Shown piece after piece: positions 52,111 to 63,728 of a stretch of DNA of 64,000 bases. The DNA is from Blasia pusilla (taxonomy: Eukaryota > Marchantiophyta > Marchantiopsida > Blasiales): contig CM114271.1 of NCBI GenBank assembly GCA_050084515.1, forward strand, positions 9,300,001 to 9,364,000, in the 5' to 3' direction. The notes beneath the pieces were generated by a model, which searched no databases, was not told the DNA's origin, and was given only the letters and a program-made list of their open reading frames with translations. Every line of letters starts with the position of its first letter. The stretch's first letter is position 1. The position numbers and the translations under genes were made by a program.

Positions 52111-54938
52111 TCTATACTATAATGTGAGGAGGGGGTTTACTTCTTTTGGTAACTCCCCCAAAGAAGTGAAGCCCCCCAGATGTAGTGAGTGGAACTATAC
52201 ACTTGTGAGAAAGAGTTAAAAATTGGATATGAGCGTATATTTGGAGGGGATGTTATTTCACGAAAGAGTTAAAAATTCTAGACAACCTTATATTTGAAGG
52301 GGTCCTATTTCACGAAGATTTTATTTGATCGGAAAGTTGTCACACCCTTTTGAACTAACGAGCCGTAATATGACACCTATTAGCTCACTAGACGAGTAGA
52401 GAAATTTAGAATGGCCCATAAAATATGCGCTCTCTCTAAGTTGGAGCAGTCTTCACACTATCGTCAGAGGATCTGAACAACGTGACACAAGAGGTGGTGA
52501 AAAGGCATTGAAGGTGGTGAAACTCTGCCCAAGGTGGTGAAATCGCGACAAAGGGGCGAAGGCAATTTCAAGGTAAAATTCTTATGGCTGTGGATTCCTA
52601 ATTCTTATGGTTGTGGATTCTGGTGATGGAATCCAAGACCCTATCCCCAAATCGAAGATTTATGCAAAGATTTTTTGAGGAGTCTTTGATTCAATTGTTT
52701 GCACAAGCTCGGAGGAAATTTCTTATGAGAACCAAATCTCGATCTGTCTCTTGTTCATCAAGAGGCCTCTGTCAGAACAGCTCCTTCCACCCAACCCAAA
52801 TCTCTGCACGGGTGCGAATTTCAGCCAAATTTGAGAGAAAGAGAGAATTGTTGCCGCTCGCTACGAGGCCGCCTGTAGTGTCGTGACTTGTTTTCCGAAT
52901 GTGGGTGCTCTTCGCCGGTTGCTTGCTAGGCTTTTGCCATTCCCTCGAGTCTAATCCGTCTAGACTGGGCTGCACAACTAGATCCTTCCCACGAGCGTCG
53001 GGTTTAGTTGAGATCTTCGGGGAAGAGGCCTCGCGTGCAGGCTGTGAAGGCATTTTCCCAAGCATCAAACACCCCAATGTTATTTGTCTCGCACTCTATC
53101 CTACTTCACGATCCCTAGGAAGCTCCGCTTTTGTATAGATCTTGGAGTGAAATGACTCATCCTCTCGTAGAACCCACATTCATGACCCCATACTACTCTT
53201 GTTGCATGGACACTTTGACTCCCGCCCTTGGATCCAACGAAGCAATCGTCTATGCCAATAGAGAGGCGTGGTGGGGATTGCGTCATCCGATAAATCATTA
53301 GCGTCGAAGAGAATGCCCGTCGTTGCCCGTGGTTTGTGATGATTATTCATCCGACAAGAGAATGGATTAGGAATGGGTGATTTTTGAATCTCTGTAATTT
53401 TGGGTGTCCATGCTTGCACGGGTTAAGTTCTCCTTCCTCCGATTCTCTACGTCTAATAGTAATAGATCAATCTTTGTTGCTTACAATTGTGTAGTAGAGT
53501 GTTGTTCTTCAAAAAAATCTTTTTCCCTATCCCATGGCCAGGAAGTATAGCGTAGTAAGGGCCCATTGATCTGTTTTATATCGACCAGTTTGACAACCGA
53601 CTCTGGGCGTCCGAGATTTAGAGACGAGCTTCAGCACTCTGATTTTGAGCTATGTGTGAGCAATGCACTACTGTTGGTGGGCTTTCCTCTAAAGTTTCAA
53701 TCAATGCCCTGCAGATTACCAACACCGTTGAGGTTTTGTAGGCTTCAGCTCTTTACGGATTTCACTTTTATTTACGTCACTGCGTTGCTATTCAATTCCT
53801 CTGGATTGGAATCCGGTACAGATCACCAAAATTCTTGAATCCTCTTCTCTGGCCTGAGGTAATAGCAACCTAGAGCAGTGGATAAAGACTCAAAGTCTCC
53901 CCAGTGGTCATGGACATTGTAGAGCGCTGGTTAGGATGGATGCATGTTGCTTTCCATATTGCTAGGAGCTATCTATGGTAGAGGACGAAAGGGCGAGAAC
54001 CGCTTCTTATGAACACCTTGAGTAATGGGTGATCCCTAGTGGGTTGCTTCTTCTATTGGTCTCCCAAGGGCCTTGATGTCCTCTCTTAGGCTTGTGTGCA
54101 AGGCTTTTTTTTTTTTCCTCCGTGAGCGGTTTATTTTTTGTTTCAACTAGAGGACCTCATCAAGATGTGTGAGTGCTAGCTCCAGACCCTCCTTGCGCAC
54201 AACGTGATTTTCCAATCTTAACTGCAGTAGCGATCTTTGTTCCTCGACTTAAAAACCAAGGATTGATTATTTTGTTCGTCTCCGCAATCTTGACGACGCT
54301 AAATAATTAACGAGATAATCTTTCTTCGAGCAAGGAAAGCAAATCCTTTCACCCTGTAGTGTTTCCCATAATCAAGGCCGAATGCTGTGTGATCGTTCAA
54401 CACGTAGCAATCCATAATTTTCCATTTAAAACACCTCTTGACTCTATCTCCTCAAATTTCACTCCGTTTGACGGTTCTTCAATGATTTTCCACATTTCAT
54501 AAGGTGGATCAAGATGTGTAGTTCTTGGATAGTTACTACTATGTTCGGAAGATACATATCCGGTTCCGGAGAGATTACAACCTCAACAAGTAAAAACATA
54601 CAATATCCACAAATTACCCAAACAGTTACTCCATGGATAAATAGCGATGATCATAATCACATCACTGCACAATATTGGAAAGGTAGCGTTTTCACACGAC
54701 TTGAAAATACCTGTGAACAAAATCACAAATTCAACATATGCTTTGACCAATAACTTTGCAAACAAAAATATGCCATGGACGCATCCAGATTCAAACCCGT
54801 GACGTTAAACACCCCGGGTTCGAATCCGGATGCGCGCTAGTTGGTTTGGTCATGGCACTTTTTTTAATTAAAAATTATTACAATTTTTTTTTTAATGTAA
54901 AAATTGATTCCAGTGCATCGCACGGGCATTCTTACTAG
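52111..54938 (+). mobile_element. non-autonomous Helitron, right arm
   Basis: Starts TCTATACTATAATGTGAGG between A and T, and ends CGCACGGGCATTCTTACTAG. 2,828 bp, the twin of 16,101-18,929. Internal frames at 52,611-52,886 and 53,566-53,838 differ by only a few residues from the left arm and match no known protein. Confidence 0.87.
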
Positions 54939-56120
54939 TATACATATATCCTTACACATAAGGGTCCCCGCTTATGTATAATAATCAAAATTTCCCCCCT
55001 TCAAAAGATAACAAACCTTTTTTTTTGCAAATAGAAAGCTACTTATTGGGACTCAATCAAATTTAAAGGGAAATCTTGTTATTCATTAACTCCTCTTAGA
55101 AAAAAGTTACAAAAAATAGTTCATCGCATGTCGATGCCTAGAATACCCATGAAGAAAGACATGGAGGAAATTGAATTCCTACTCGCTTTCCCCTTAAGGA
55201 TATTTTGGGTGTTTACTTTATGGTAAAGATGCGAGATTACAGTGAAAAGAGAGGAATAATTATTCCATGAAATAATGTAGGCATACTTTCGTTTTACTTT
55301 TCAATTTATTTGATCGTCCTATGAATTTTTATTTCCTTCTCTTTTTCAATATATTTGATCGTCCAATGAATTTTTATTTCCAGTGTATTACAAATTTCAT
55401 AAGTAAGTAATGAAGGCCGAATGATGAAACCCATCAAAGCGTAAATTCATTCGGCACAGTCTTTCCAACCTTAATTAACCGAGGGAAAAGTAATGAAAAT
55501 AAATGGTTTTGAAGTTTCTATATTTAAGCATTTTTATGGAATGAAATAAAGGAATTACAAAATTCCATCGATAATACACTTGGCGCCATCGTGACCGTTA
55601 AAAATTTGCATAGCAGTCGATTTGCTCCTTTGTGCACACGTTGCCTCAAAGGAGTCTTGGAGGGTATGAGCGCCACGAGTCATTTCGTTTGGTTAAGGAA
55701 AGATGATCTCAAGAAGGCAGAATTGGCAGCAGTTTCGGTGATCGAGAAGTGTGACTGATTCAACCAACGGCACTTGTCTTCCCGAAACCCCTCTCTGATT
55801 CAAAGAGACGATTAGAAAACCTGCGGATGCAGTTCCCAAGCCCACCTATGGCAAAATTTGAATTTAGAACACTCGTTGTTGTCTGGCCTAAGTACGACGA
55901 GTTTAGATAGGTCTGAGTAATTAGGCCAAGCCACCTACTGTATTTAAAAAATGACCAGCACTTTCACTTTCACTTTCACTAGCCCGCAAATGAAGAGATA
56001 CCGATCAACGGTTGAAATGTCTAAGAAACTGGAAAGGCAGTTTTGATACTCGCGTGAAGAGGGGAGTTGAAAGCACCGTTGAAAACCGTAGAATGGAAAA
56101 GTGAAAATCCTCGAAAGTGG
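54939..56120. other. AT-rich region, right arm, no firm gene
   Basis: Counterpart of 14,877-16,100 without the 45-bp tandem duplication. The short frame starting MTRGAHTLQDSF (minus, about 55,680-55,560) is retained. Confidence 0.5.
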
Positions 56121-56122
56121 TC

Positions 56123-56130
56123 CTTATATA
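56123..56130 (-). promoter_or_regulatory. TATA box, right arm (minus)
   Basis: CTTATATA, the mirror of the TATATAAG at 14,869-14,876, transcribing away from the palindromic array. Confidence 0.5.
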
Positions 56131-56184
56131 CTTTTAGAGTCGTTGGACTCAATCGTTGGTGTGACAGCGACCATTGACCGGTTG

Positions 56185-57070
56185 TACGATGGTGGACCGT
56201 TACAATGCATGTTCCGCGTGGGCTGGTTACAACCCGTTGGGTTTTGATGGGTTACAACAACAATGCTTGGGCAATACGCCCCAGAATCTATTTGCAACCC
56301 GTCGAAGTCCGACGGGTTGCACAGGGACCATCCTGCCCAATTTGTGCAACCCATCGAGCTCCGACGAGTTGTACGAGGTCCATCGTGCCCAGTTTGTGCA
56401 ACCCGTCGGACTCCAACGGGTTTCACGGGACCTTGCTTGCCTAACTCGTGCAACCCGTTGGAGTTCGACGGGTTGCACATGACCCAGCCTGCCTAACTGA
56501 TGCAAGCCGTCGGAGTCGTACGGGTTGCTGGGGGGCCAATCCTACCCAACTCTTGAAACGTGTCGAAGTCCGATGAGTTGCACCAGTTAGGCAAAGCGGT
56601 GCCCGCGCAACCCGTTTGAGTTTGACGGGTTGCACGAGTCAGACACGATGGTCTGCGGACAACCTGTCACACTCCGATGGCTTGCGCAAGAGTGTCTCAG
56701 AATGCGGTCCGGCCATTTTTCCAATCCATTCGCCATTCCATTTGCCGCTCCCACGAAGCCATGGAATCCGACCTCAAGACATTTGGACCTTTGCAACTGC
56801 AACCCGTTTGAATCCAACTGATTGCAAAATGAACGGACGAAATCCGACGGGTCGTACTGTCCCAGCCAAACTCGAGTAAATTCAACTGCTACGAGTCGTA
56901 CTATTGATATCCTACCTGGTGGTTTCCAACCCGTCGGACTCCGACGGATTGTAGTTCCCTTGCATTCTACCTTTCAACCCGTCTGACTCAGACGGGTTGC
57001 ATTTTCCCAACAATCAACGGGCTCTTTGACTATTAAACTCGTTGGATTCCTATAGATTGAAGGATCCCTA
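56185..57070. repeat. palindromic array in the divergent promoter, right arm
   Basis: About 13 dyads (for example near 56,297, 56,346, 56,399, 56,451, 56,505, 56,556, 56,609, 56,660, 56,928, 56,978), spacing mostly 48-54 bp. It mirrors 13,985-14,780, with private substitutions in individual half-sites. Confidence 0.85.
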
Positions 57071-57261
57071 GCAGATCTTTCCCCACATGTCATGAACAAG
57101 AATTTCCGAATATTCCTTTATGGCAGGTCTAGTCAACTGGCGATGGTTCAACCTAACTACCAACTGCATGTTAGACTATAAACGGACACTGCTCACTATA
57201 AATTCAACATTCTCATTCTTATTTGTCTATTTGGGCGAATCAGATCTCTGGTCTGACCCAA

Positions 57262-57945
57262 ATGGAAAATTATGTGAAGCTCACATGTGGCAGTCATATA
57301 GCGGCCCTTCCTCAATCGGAGATAATTCGAGCCCAACCTAGTGGCACTCATGTAATTGTTGAAGAACATTTCCTTTCATTCTGATTTCTGCTCTTGGTTG
57401 GAACCATCTTTGTATCCCATTATGTCAAGGTTGATGGAACGGACGACATCATTGGTGAAATAGTCCAACCGGAGATTGGAGGCTCCAAAGTGTGAAACCT
57501 CTTACCCTACTCCAATGGACAATTTAGAGTTTATGACCTACCTATGAGGCCCACTTCCACCCATAAAGATGGTTCGAAACCTTCAAGTGCTCCATGCTCC
57601 ATGTTTGGCACGGTTTCTTCCGCCGATCCAGCATCGACTCTAAACTCACAAGCTCAGAATAATGCAGTTGAAGGTGGGTACATTTTGGATGTCGTCGATC
57701 TCACAAGATCTGTTGGAAACATGTTAGACTCAACATCTGCTTACTCGTTCCTGCATGGAGTTTCGGGAAATTCTTTGCTTTCATCTCTTCCCTTGAAACT
57801 CTTCAAGCACATTCTCGTGGATGAGCTACCAGCAACGTATGATGGAAACTGTATATTTTCGTTGCCTCCACTTATCGGTCATGCTCAGAAAAAAGATGGA
57901 GGGCGCTTGAAGGGTATGGACCAAAAATTGGACTCTCGGCGATGA
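57262..57945 (+). pseudogene. unknown gene MENYVKL, exon 1, right arm
   Basis: Start ATG at 57,262, 70 bp after ACTATAAATTC. MENYVKLTCGSH; a private TGA after EEHFLSF (the left arm has CGA); then FLLLVGTIFVSHYVKVDG; a TGA shared with the left arm; then NLLPYSNGQFRVYDLP and the Ser/Pro-rich linker. SAYSFLHGVSGNSLLSSLPL, ILVDELPATYDGNCIFSLPP and a basic end to TGA at 57,943 follow. This copy is longer at the 3' end than the left-arm copy. No family is recognised. Confidence 0.5.
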
Positions 57946-58216
57946 TGCAGACTGCAACGGACAAGCGCTTCAATCCTAGGTGGTCCTTGGATTATGTCTT
58001 GTCGCCAATGCGTTGGAGCCTTAGAGTGTAGAAGTTTAGGATGCCCCTTCCTAGGGCGGAACAAAGTAGTGAATACATCACAATTCCCCCCCCAATAAAA
58101 ATGCAGAAACTCCTTGCGCCATCGGTACGACCATACCGCCAGGTGGCCATCGATGTCCTCATTGTCGAGCCTCCCTTTTTTGTGTTAGAGCATTTCCCGC
58201 TTATATTTTTTTCATA

Positions 58217-58696
58217 GTGCACGACTATAATTCTATGTCTGAGTACACAAGCCTGGAAATTCATGTTGGGTCTCACACTCATCTTGTCACAAATGCAATC
58301 CAGAGACACATCAAGGAGGATATGGAAATGAAAGTGGCCGATGTGTACAAAAATTCTCTAGGATCAAAGCTTGGAGTGATCAAATTGACAATGGAATCAC
58401 AAATTTATGAACAACTTCTGGGTATCATCAAATTGACAATGGAATCACAAATTTGTGAACAACTTCTGGGTATCCCTGGCCAAGGGGAGATCACGGCAGT
58501 TGAGGAGAAACAACTTTGGCTGATCTTGAAAGCTTCAAAAACTTATTGCGTCAAATATAAATACTTGATGGAAAGATCGTGGAGATGGATGCCATTTCCA
58601 GGATTAGGGCCAACTCACAATTTCCTTTCATTCATAAATGGCAAGTCATGGGCCAAGTGTTGGATTCTCAACATCCACTTCTCTGAGCACCATTAA
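58217..58696 (+). pseudogene. 3' exon of the unknown MENYVKL gene, right arm
   Basis: Follows acceptor-like TATATTTTTTTCATAG. An intact frame of about 160 residues with SLEIHVGSHTHLVTNAIQRH, a 16-residue in-frame tandem repeat (IKLTMESQIYEQLLGI, then IKLTMESQICEQLLGI), EKQLWLILKAS and the end NIHFSEHH. No domain is recognised. 57,946-58,216 is presumably intron. Assignment to the same gene rests on order and orientation in both arms. Confidence 0.45.
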
Positions 58697-58752
58697 TCTG
58701 ATCGAACCCCTTGTATGAGGAGAAGCCTAGATTGATGGTTTCGATTTAGACG

Positions 58753-59090
58753 TTGAAGGAGTCATAGTAATATGACGTAGGTGGTTTTAGGAGTAGCGTT
58801 ACTAGGATTATCTAACCCTATATTGCATCAGGGTGCGGAGCATCCTGATGCAAAATTTGTCTATTAATAGAAACAAAGAAAATTAGATAAAAACCCCTAG
58901 TTTCCCAAGTAGTGAAATAGTTCGGAGCCGCAACGGTAGCACATTCTCGTATGTTGAGTTATCTCCATGTTCACGTTCCATTGAAGCTCTTTTGTGAGCG
59001 CACGGACGGACTAGGCCACTTTGTATCTCTAAGTTTTGTAAAGATTTCAGTGATTTCGTCACTTTCTATTTTCTCACATGGTATCAGAGC
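58753..59090 (+). repeat. copia 5' LTR and primer-binding site, right arm
   Basis: TGAAGGAGTCATAG to TTTTCTCACA (58,753-59,078, 326 bp), then TGGTATCAGAGC at 59,079-59,090, complementary to the initiator tRNA-Met 3' end as in many plant copia elements. A stem GCATCAGGGTGCGGAGCATCC lies at about 58,825. Confidence 0.85.
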
Positions 59091-60150
59091 AGTAGGTTTT
59101 CCAATATTTTATATCTGGCGATCTGGTGTGTTTGCACAAAATCTTGAGAGGGCTACTTCTTTGTCAGTTCGTGCTCACCCTCCTCCGCTGGGTGAAGGGA
59201 AGTTAGATGGGTCTAACTATACATTGTGGAAGTTCAAAATGATGACTTTCCTCGAATCATTTGAGATCTGGGAGAGGGCCACATGGGTCAATTCGAATCC
59301 ATAAGCTACTTTGTGGCAGGCATGTTCATCTTCATCTGGTGATATCGATCTTGTTGTATTGTTGGCATGGAAACACAAAAACGTTGATGCTCTATATGCG
59401 ATTATCACGAATGTAATTGATTTTCTCATGACTCTCATTCAACATACAACCACTGTTGCTGAGACGTGGAACATTATGAAGAGTCAGTATGAAACGAGGA
59501 ATGAGACTTGGAGAATCTAGAGAATCAGCTTATGTCCGAGAAATTTTCAGAAGGAGAAAGCGCAGAGTAATTTTTGACAAGGATCAAGAATCTTCAAGAT
59601 CAGATGGCGTCCGTAGGAATTTCAAACTCTAGCGAAGATTTGGCAGGTCGGTGCATAAGGATTTTGCCTCCAAGGTATGACAGTTTGGTCACTTCATTGA
59701 ATATTCAAGTAAGACCCACGCCGCTTACTTTTGAAAAATTTAGTGCAATGTTGGTAGAAGAGGAAATGCGCTTCAAAGCAAGAGAGGGAAGTGATGCAGC
59801 ATTTATTGCCAACATACAAAGAGGTAGAAATCAGGATTACAGTTCAAATGTCAAGAAGAAATTCCCAATGAAAGCCTTCAAATGCTTTTATTGTGGCAAG
59901 CTAGGTCATCTTATCAAAGATTGTAGAAAGAGGAGTCTGGATGAGAAGAACGGTTGTTTAAGACCTAAGAAGGAGTCTAGAAATTCTGTAGAACTAGGAG
60001 AATATGAAGTAGATGCTTGGATAGCAATCGAAGAGTTTTTCACGCAGGCAGAACATTCCACTAAGTCAAAGAGTGAAGATGCATGGGGGCTCGATAGTGG
60101 AGCATCTAGACATATGACCAATCATAAGGATTGGTATAGTTCCTTCTGAC
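59091..60150 (+). pseudogene. copia gag and protease, right arm
   Basis: LDGSNYTLWKFKMMTFLESF in the N-terminal gag, SGDIDLVVLLAWKH, MTRIKNLQDQMASVG, ILPPRYDSLVTSL, the zinc knuckle CFYCGKLGHLIKDC, then the DSGASRHMTNH protease site. Stops at about 59,302 and 59,520 and a loss of frame after YSSF break it. The intact knuckle distinguishes it from the left arm. Confidence 0.88.
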
Positions 60151-61200
60151 CTCTCTGAGAGCCCATCGTTGCTACTGTTGGGAATAATGCAAAGTGCCCT
60201 GTAGAAGGGAAAGGCACAATTTCTTTAGTCTCACAAAAAGGAGATGAGAAGAAGTTAACTGATGTACTGTACATACTAGAGTTGAAGCAGAATTTGATTT
60301 CAATAGTAGTATTATGTGATCGTGACCTAGAATTTCGTTTCAAGAAAACTGGAGCAGTCATTGAGGATGCCAATGGGAAAGTAGTGGGTGAAGGTATACG
60401 ACATGGAAATATCTACGAGTTGTATGCTTTCACGACAAGTGTAGGTATAGATCTTAGTAGCAGTAAGTTGTGACATGAAAGATATGGTCACCTAAGATTT
60501 CCCTTACTAAGTTAGATGCAAAAATCTGGCATGGTTGTTGATTTACCAACAATTTTTGGAGTGTCGGATACATGTGAAGCTTGTATGATGGGCAAGCAAT
60601 ACTGAAAATCATTTCCACAAGAGTCCAAAAATAGAGCAAAGGCTCCTCTAGAGCTTATTCATGTTGACCTCTGTGGTAAAATGAGAACAGTGGCATTAGG
60701 TGGTTCTTTCTACTTCTTTTTCGTTGTCGACGATTATAGTAGGAAGATGTAGGTGTATTTCCTTCGTGATAAGGCAAGCGCTTTTGGAAAATTTAAAGTA
60801 TGGCATAAGTTGGTTGAGAATGAGACAGGAAAGAAGGTACAAAAACTTTGCACCGATCGAGGAGGAGGATTCTTATCAACAGAATTCAACAAATTTTTGG
60901 GGGAGCATGGAATCAAGCAAAAATTAACCATGGCACATACACCACAACAAAATAGAGTTGTTGAGCATCGAAACCGTACAGTGGTGGAGATGGCAAGATG
61001 TATGATGAAAGCAAAAGGTTTGACAGAAGGATTTTGGGCTAAAGTTGTTAACACTGCCGTTTACATTCTAAATAGAAGTGCTACCAAGTCAGTGCAAGGC
61101 ATGAATCCTCATCAATCATACTCATGTAAGGTACCATCAGTCCAACATTTCAAATATTTGTACATATTACTGAAGCATGCAGGACCAAGCTGGAGTCTAA
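60151..61200 (+). pseudogene. copia integrase, right arm
   Basis: LKQNLISIVVLCDRDLEFRF and HGNIYELYAF (GAG-pre-integrase), the CEACMMGKQY zinc region, LIHVDLCGKM (first Asp), FVVDDYSRKM and a TAG, KLCTDRGGGF (second Asp), and PQQNRVVEHRNRTVVEMAR (Glu). At least five stops, most shared with the left arm, so the element was dead before duplication. Confidence 0.88.
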
Positions 61201-62205
61201 GAGCATGAAGTGTATCTTTATGGAATACAGTGATGAGTCTAAAGCTTATTGCCTATGGTCTCTTGAGGCAAAGAAGATGCTTGTGAGTCGTGATGTGGTG
61301 TTCAGGGACCAGCCTCGTCAAGTGGCGGATATGAGTAGTCCGTCCACATTATCATCAAACGAAGAGATAACCCAAGAGAGCACACCACCAATGTTTACAC
61401 TAGATCATCAAGAAGAAGAATTTGGTGATGGTTACAAAGAGCACCATGCTCTTCCACTACAGTCGTCATATCCTAAGTGGATAAAGCAGTTCTTGGATGG
61501 TAAGGATCCACCAAAAATTGATGAAGTTGTTACATATCCAAGGAGATCCAAGATACTAGAGGAGCATAATAGAGCTTCCGTACATCTCGTCAACACGACC
61601 TTGATGATAGAGTTCTTGAATATGGAAGAGCCATCATGCTTGGATGAGGCCCTTGCTCATCCTCAATGGAGAGAGGCCATGCAGATGGAGATGGATGCTA
61701 TTCAGAGAAATGAAACTTGGACTTTGGTTGAGAAGCCAAAGGACAGGAAGATAATAGGCACCAAGTGGATGTACAAGACCAAGTACAAGTCAGACGGTAC
61801 ATTGGATAAATTCAAAGCGAGGTTGGTTGCACAAGGATGCTCACAAATCAAAGGTTTTGACTAATATGGGACTTTTTCTTCTATTGCAAGGATGACAGCC
61901 ATTCGAATTGTTCTAGCGGTTGCAAGGACAAGATGTTGGCCTGTATACCAATACGATGTGAAGTCTGCCTTTCTGAATGGGAGTCTCAAGGAGGAGGTGT
62001 ATGTATCTCAACCACCAGGTTTTGAGACACCCGGATCAGAAGAGAAGGTGTGTTTACTACATCGAGCATTGTATGGGTTGAAGCAAGCCCCAAGGGTATG
62101 GTATCAACGAATAGATATATTATTCCGAGAGAAGGGTCTCATCAAGATTCCGTCAAAAGAAAATTTGTATGTGTTTTGCGAAGATGGGATATAGATGTTG
62201 ATATT
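61201..62205 (+). pseudogene. copia reverse transcriptase, first part, right arm
   Basis: LDEALAHPQWREAMQMEMDA, IGTKWMYKTKYKSDG, a TAA after GFD, YQYDVKSAFLNG, PPGFETPGSEEKVCLLHRA, LYGLKQAPRVWYQ. The frame reaches CEDGI and TAG, then is cut by the solo LTR at 62,206. It resumes with the catalytic FLYVDDLIITGD at 63,213. Confidence 0.9.
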
Positions 62206-63207
62206 TTTCGCGCCCCTACTCTCCTTGAACGTCAATCTTTAGTGTTGCGGAAGCGTGCGTTCAATAGGTCACGAACTCATGGCCGATCTGCACCCAAACA
62301 CGCACTCTCATTAGTCGGGTTTGGCCAACCGGCGTTCCAACCCACCGAGTCCTCAACTCGGCGTCTCATCAAGCTCAACCTTCCTTAGTTCCTAGCTTCC
62401 AACACATGCCAAGTCCTTCAAGACTTGGAACGGACTTTCTAGTTAGTCCAAGTATTTGAAACGGCACTTGCGCGCCTAGCGATCCCAACTGTTCAATGGT
62501 CCTCGGGTGAGTTCCAAACCGAGACCCAAGTAATTGAGTCGTGGGGTGGAATCCAAGAGGGATGTCTAAAATCGCCTCACTGGACTTGGTGCAGGTTTTC
62601 CAACCCAACCCCCAAACTCGCGTTCTGTTCCATGCCCTTGAGCCGCCCCGCGGCGCCCAAAGTGGGGTTTGGGTTCCAAGCACTCTCGGAGACCTTCCCC
62701 CTTACTAGTACTTCTGGGGTTCTCCAATAACCCTTCCCCTTTAGGAAAAGAGGGTCGGGCCCTTCATTGTGGCCCTCAACCCGACTCCACTTACAATCGT
62801 TTTCGGATCGTATCTCAGCCATTGCTTATGTGTTTGCAGAGATCTTTGGTGCGTTTGGACCGGCTCTCCATAAGCTTTCCAATGCACCCTTATTTGCTCC
62901 AAACGCATCTTGGCGCTAAAAGTTATGGCCATAAATACAGTCGGAAACTCTCAAACGCTAGTGGCGTTCCACATCTGGATCTTTCCTTTGGCAACCCACT
63001 TCCTAGACTCGACTTCTTTCAAGTCTCATTCCGTGTTTGGTCCAGGTTTCTCAGTCGCGACCATAACACCTGAAATGCGACTCCTCGCTCGCGTCTCGTC
63101 TCTTGTCTCCTCTTTGAGACAACTCCAACACGCAAACCATCTTAACGTGAGCCTGCTAATGTTCCGATGTTCCGTTTGGCACTTGTTTGGTCATGAGGGT
63201 CGCGACA
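62206..63207 (-). repeat. solo LTR in copia (1,002 bp)
   Basis: On the minus strand it starts TGTCGCGACC and ends GGGGCGCGAAA (the terminal CA is mutated). ATATT target duplications lie at 62,201-62,205 and 63,208-63,212, and the RT frame continues across. No internal retrotransposon sequence lies between, so it is a solo LTR. A non-autonomous DNA element with 7-bp ends is a less likely alternative. Confidence 0.85.
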
Positions 63208-63212
63208 ATATT

Positions 63213-63674
63213 CTTGTATGTGGATGATCTGATCATCACAGGAGACCACATTAAGAAAATAGAGGAAATGAAGGGAGTGTTGAAATATGAGTTTGAAATG
63301 TCAAATTTAGGTCTTTTGCACTACTTTATAGGGCTGGAGATTTGGCAATAGTCAGATTCTATTATTCTCTCTCAGCAAAAGTATGCTAGAGAAATCTTGA
63401 AGGCATTCGGGATGATCGAGTGTACGGAAATTGTCTCGCCAATGGAGGTAGAGTTAAAAATCTTGATGGAGGATGTTTCACCATTGGTAGATGAAAAGTT
63501 GTACAAAAAGCTTGTAATCAGTTTGATATTTTTGTGTAACACTAGACCAGACATTAGCTTCGTTGTGGGAGTGTTGAGTAGGTTCTCAACTAAGCCTTGT
63601 GAGAACCATTCGAAGGTAGGGAGGCGTGTGTTGAAGTACATCAAAGGAATTATCGAGTACGGCATCACCGAGGT
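63213..63674 (+). pseudogene. copia reverse transcriptase, second part
   Basis: FLYVDDLIITGDH with the active-site DD, then MSNLGLLHYFIGLEIWQ and a TAG, ILSQQKYAREILKAFGM, NTRPDISFVVGVLSRF, HSKVGRRVLKYIKG and IIEYGI. The end (RNase H) is cut at 63,674 by another LTR. This part is absent from the left arm. Confidence 0.9.
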
Positions 63675-63728
63675 GCGGTAAGAGGAGAGGAAGAGAGGAG
63701 AGAGGAGAGAGGAGAGAGGAAACTACCT
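63675..63728 (+). repeat. gypsy-1-type LTR start inserted in copia
   Basis: TGCGGTAAGAGGAGAGG, followed by GA-rich sequence to GAAACTACCT. The same start follows the polypurine tract of gypsy-1 at 25,739. It is itself interrupted after 54 bp. Confidence 0.6.

Larger units (their letters stand above)
49665..63212 (+). repeat. right arm of the large inverted duplication (donor copy)
   Basis: Reverse complement of 7,784-24,557. It begins inside a helicase intron at TCTCTTAACCTACATAC and ends at the solo LTR in copia. Here all elements have matching flanks: the solo LTR sits between ATATT repeats, and the Helitron helicase runs on without interruption beyond 49,665. This arm is therefore the ancestral arrangement. 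Confidence 0.92.

Noticed and set aside
7784-63212. The inverted arms as a mere assembly artefact
   Set aside because: The arms differ throughout (9 of 219 residues in one copia segment, private stops, a 3,159-bp Helitron), and the junctions carry biological target duplications. Long-read confirmation is still desirable.
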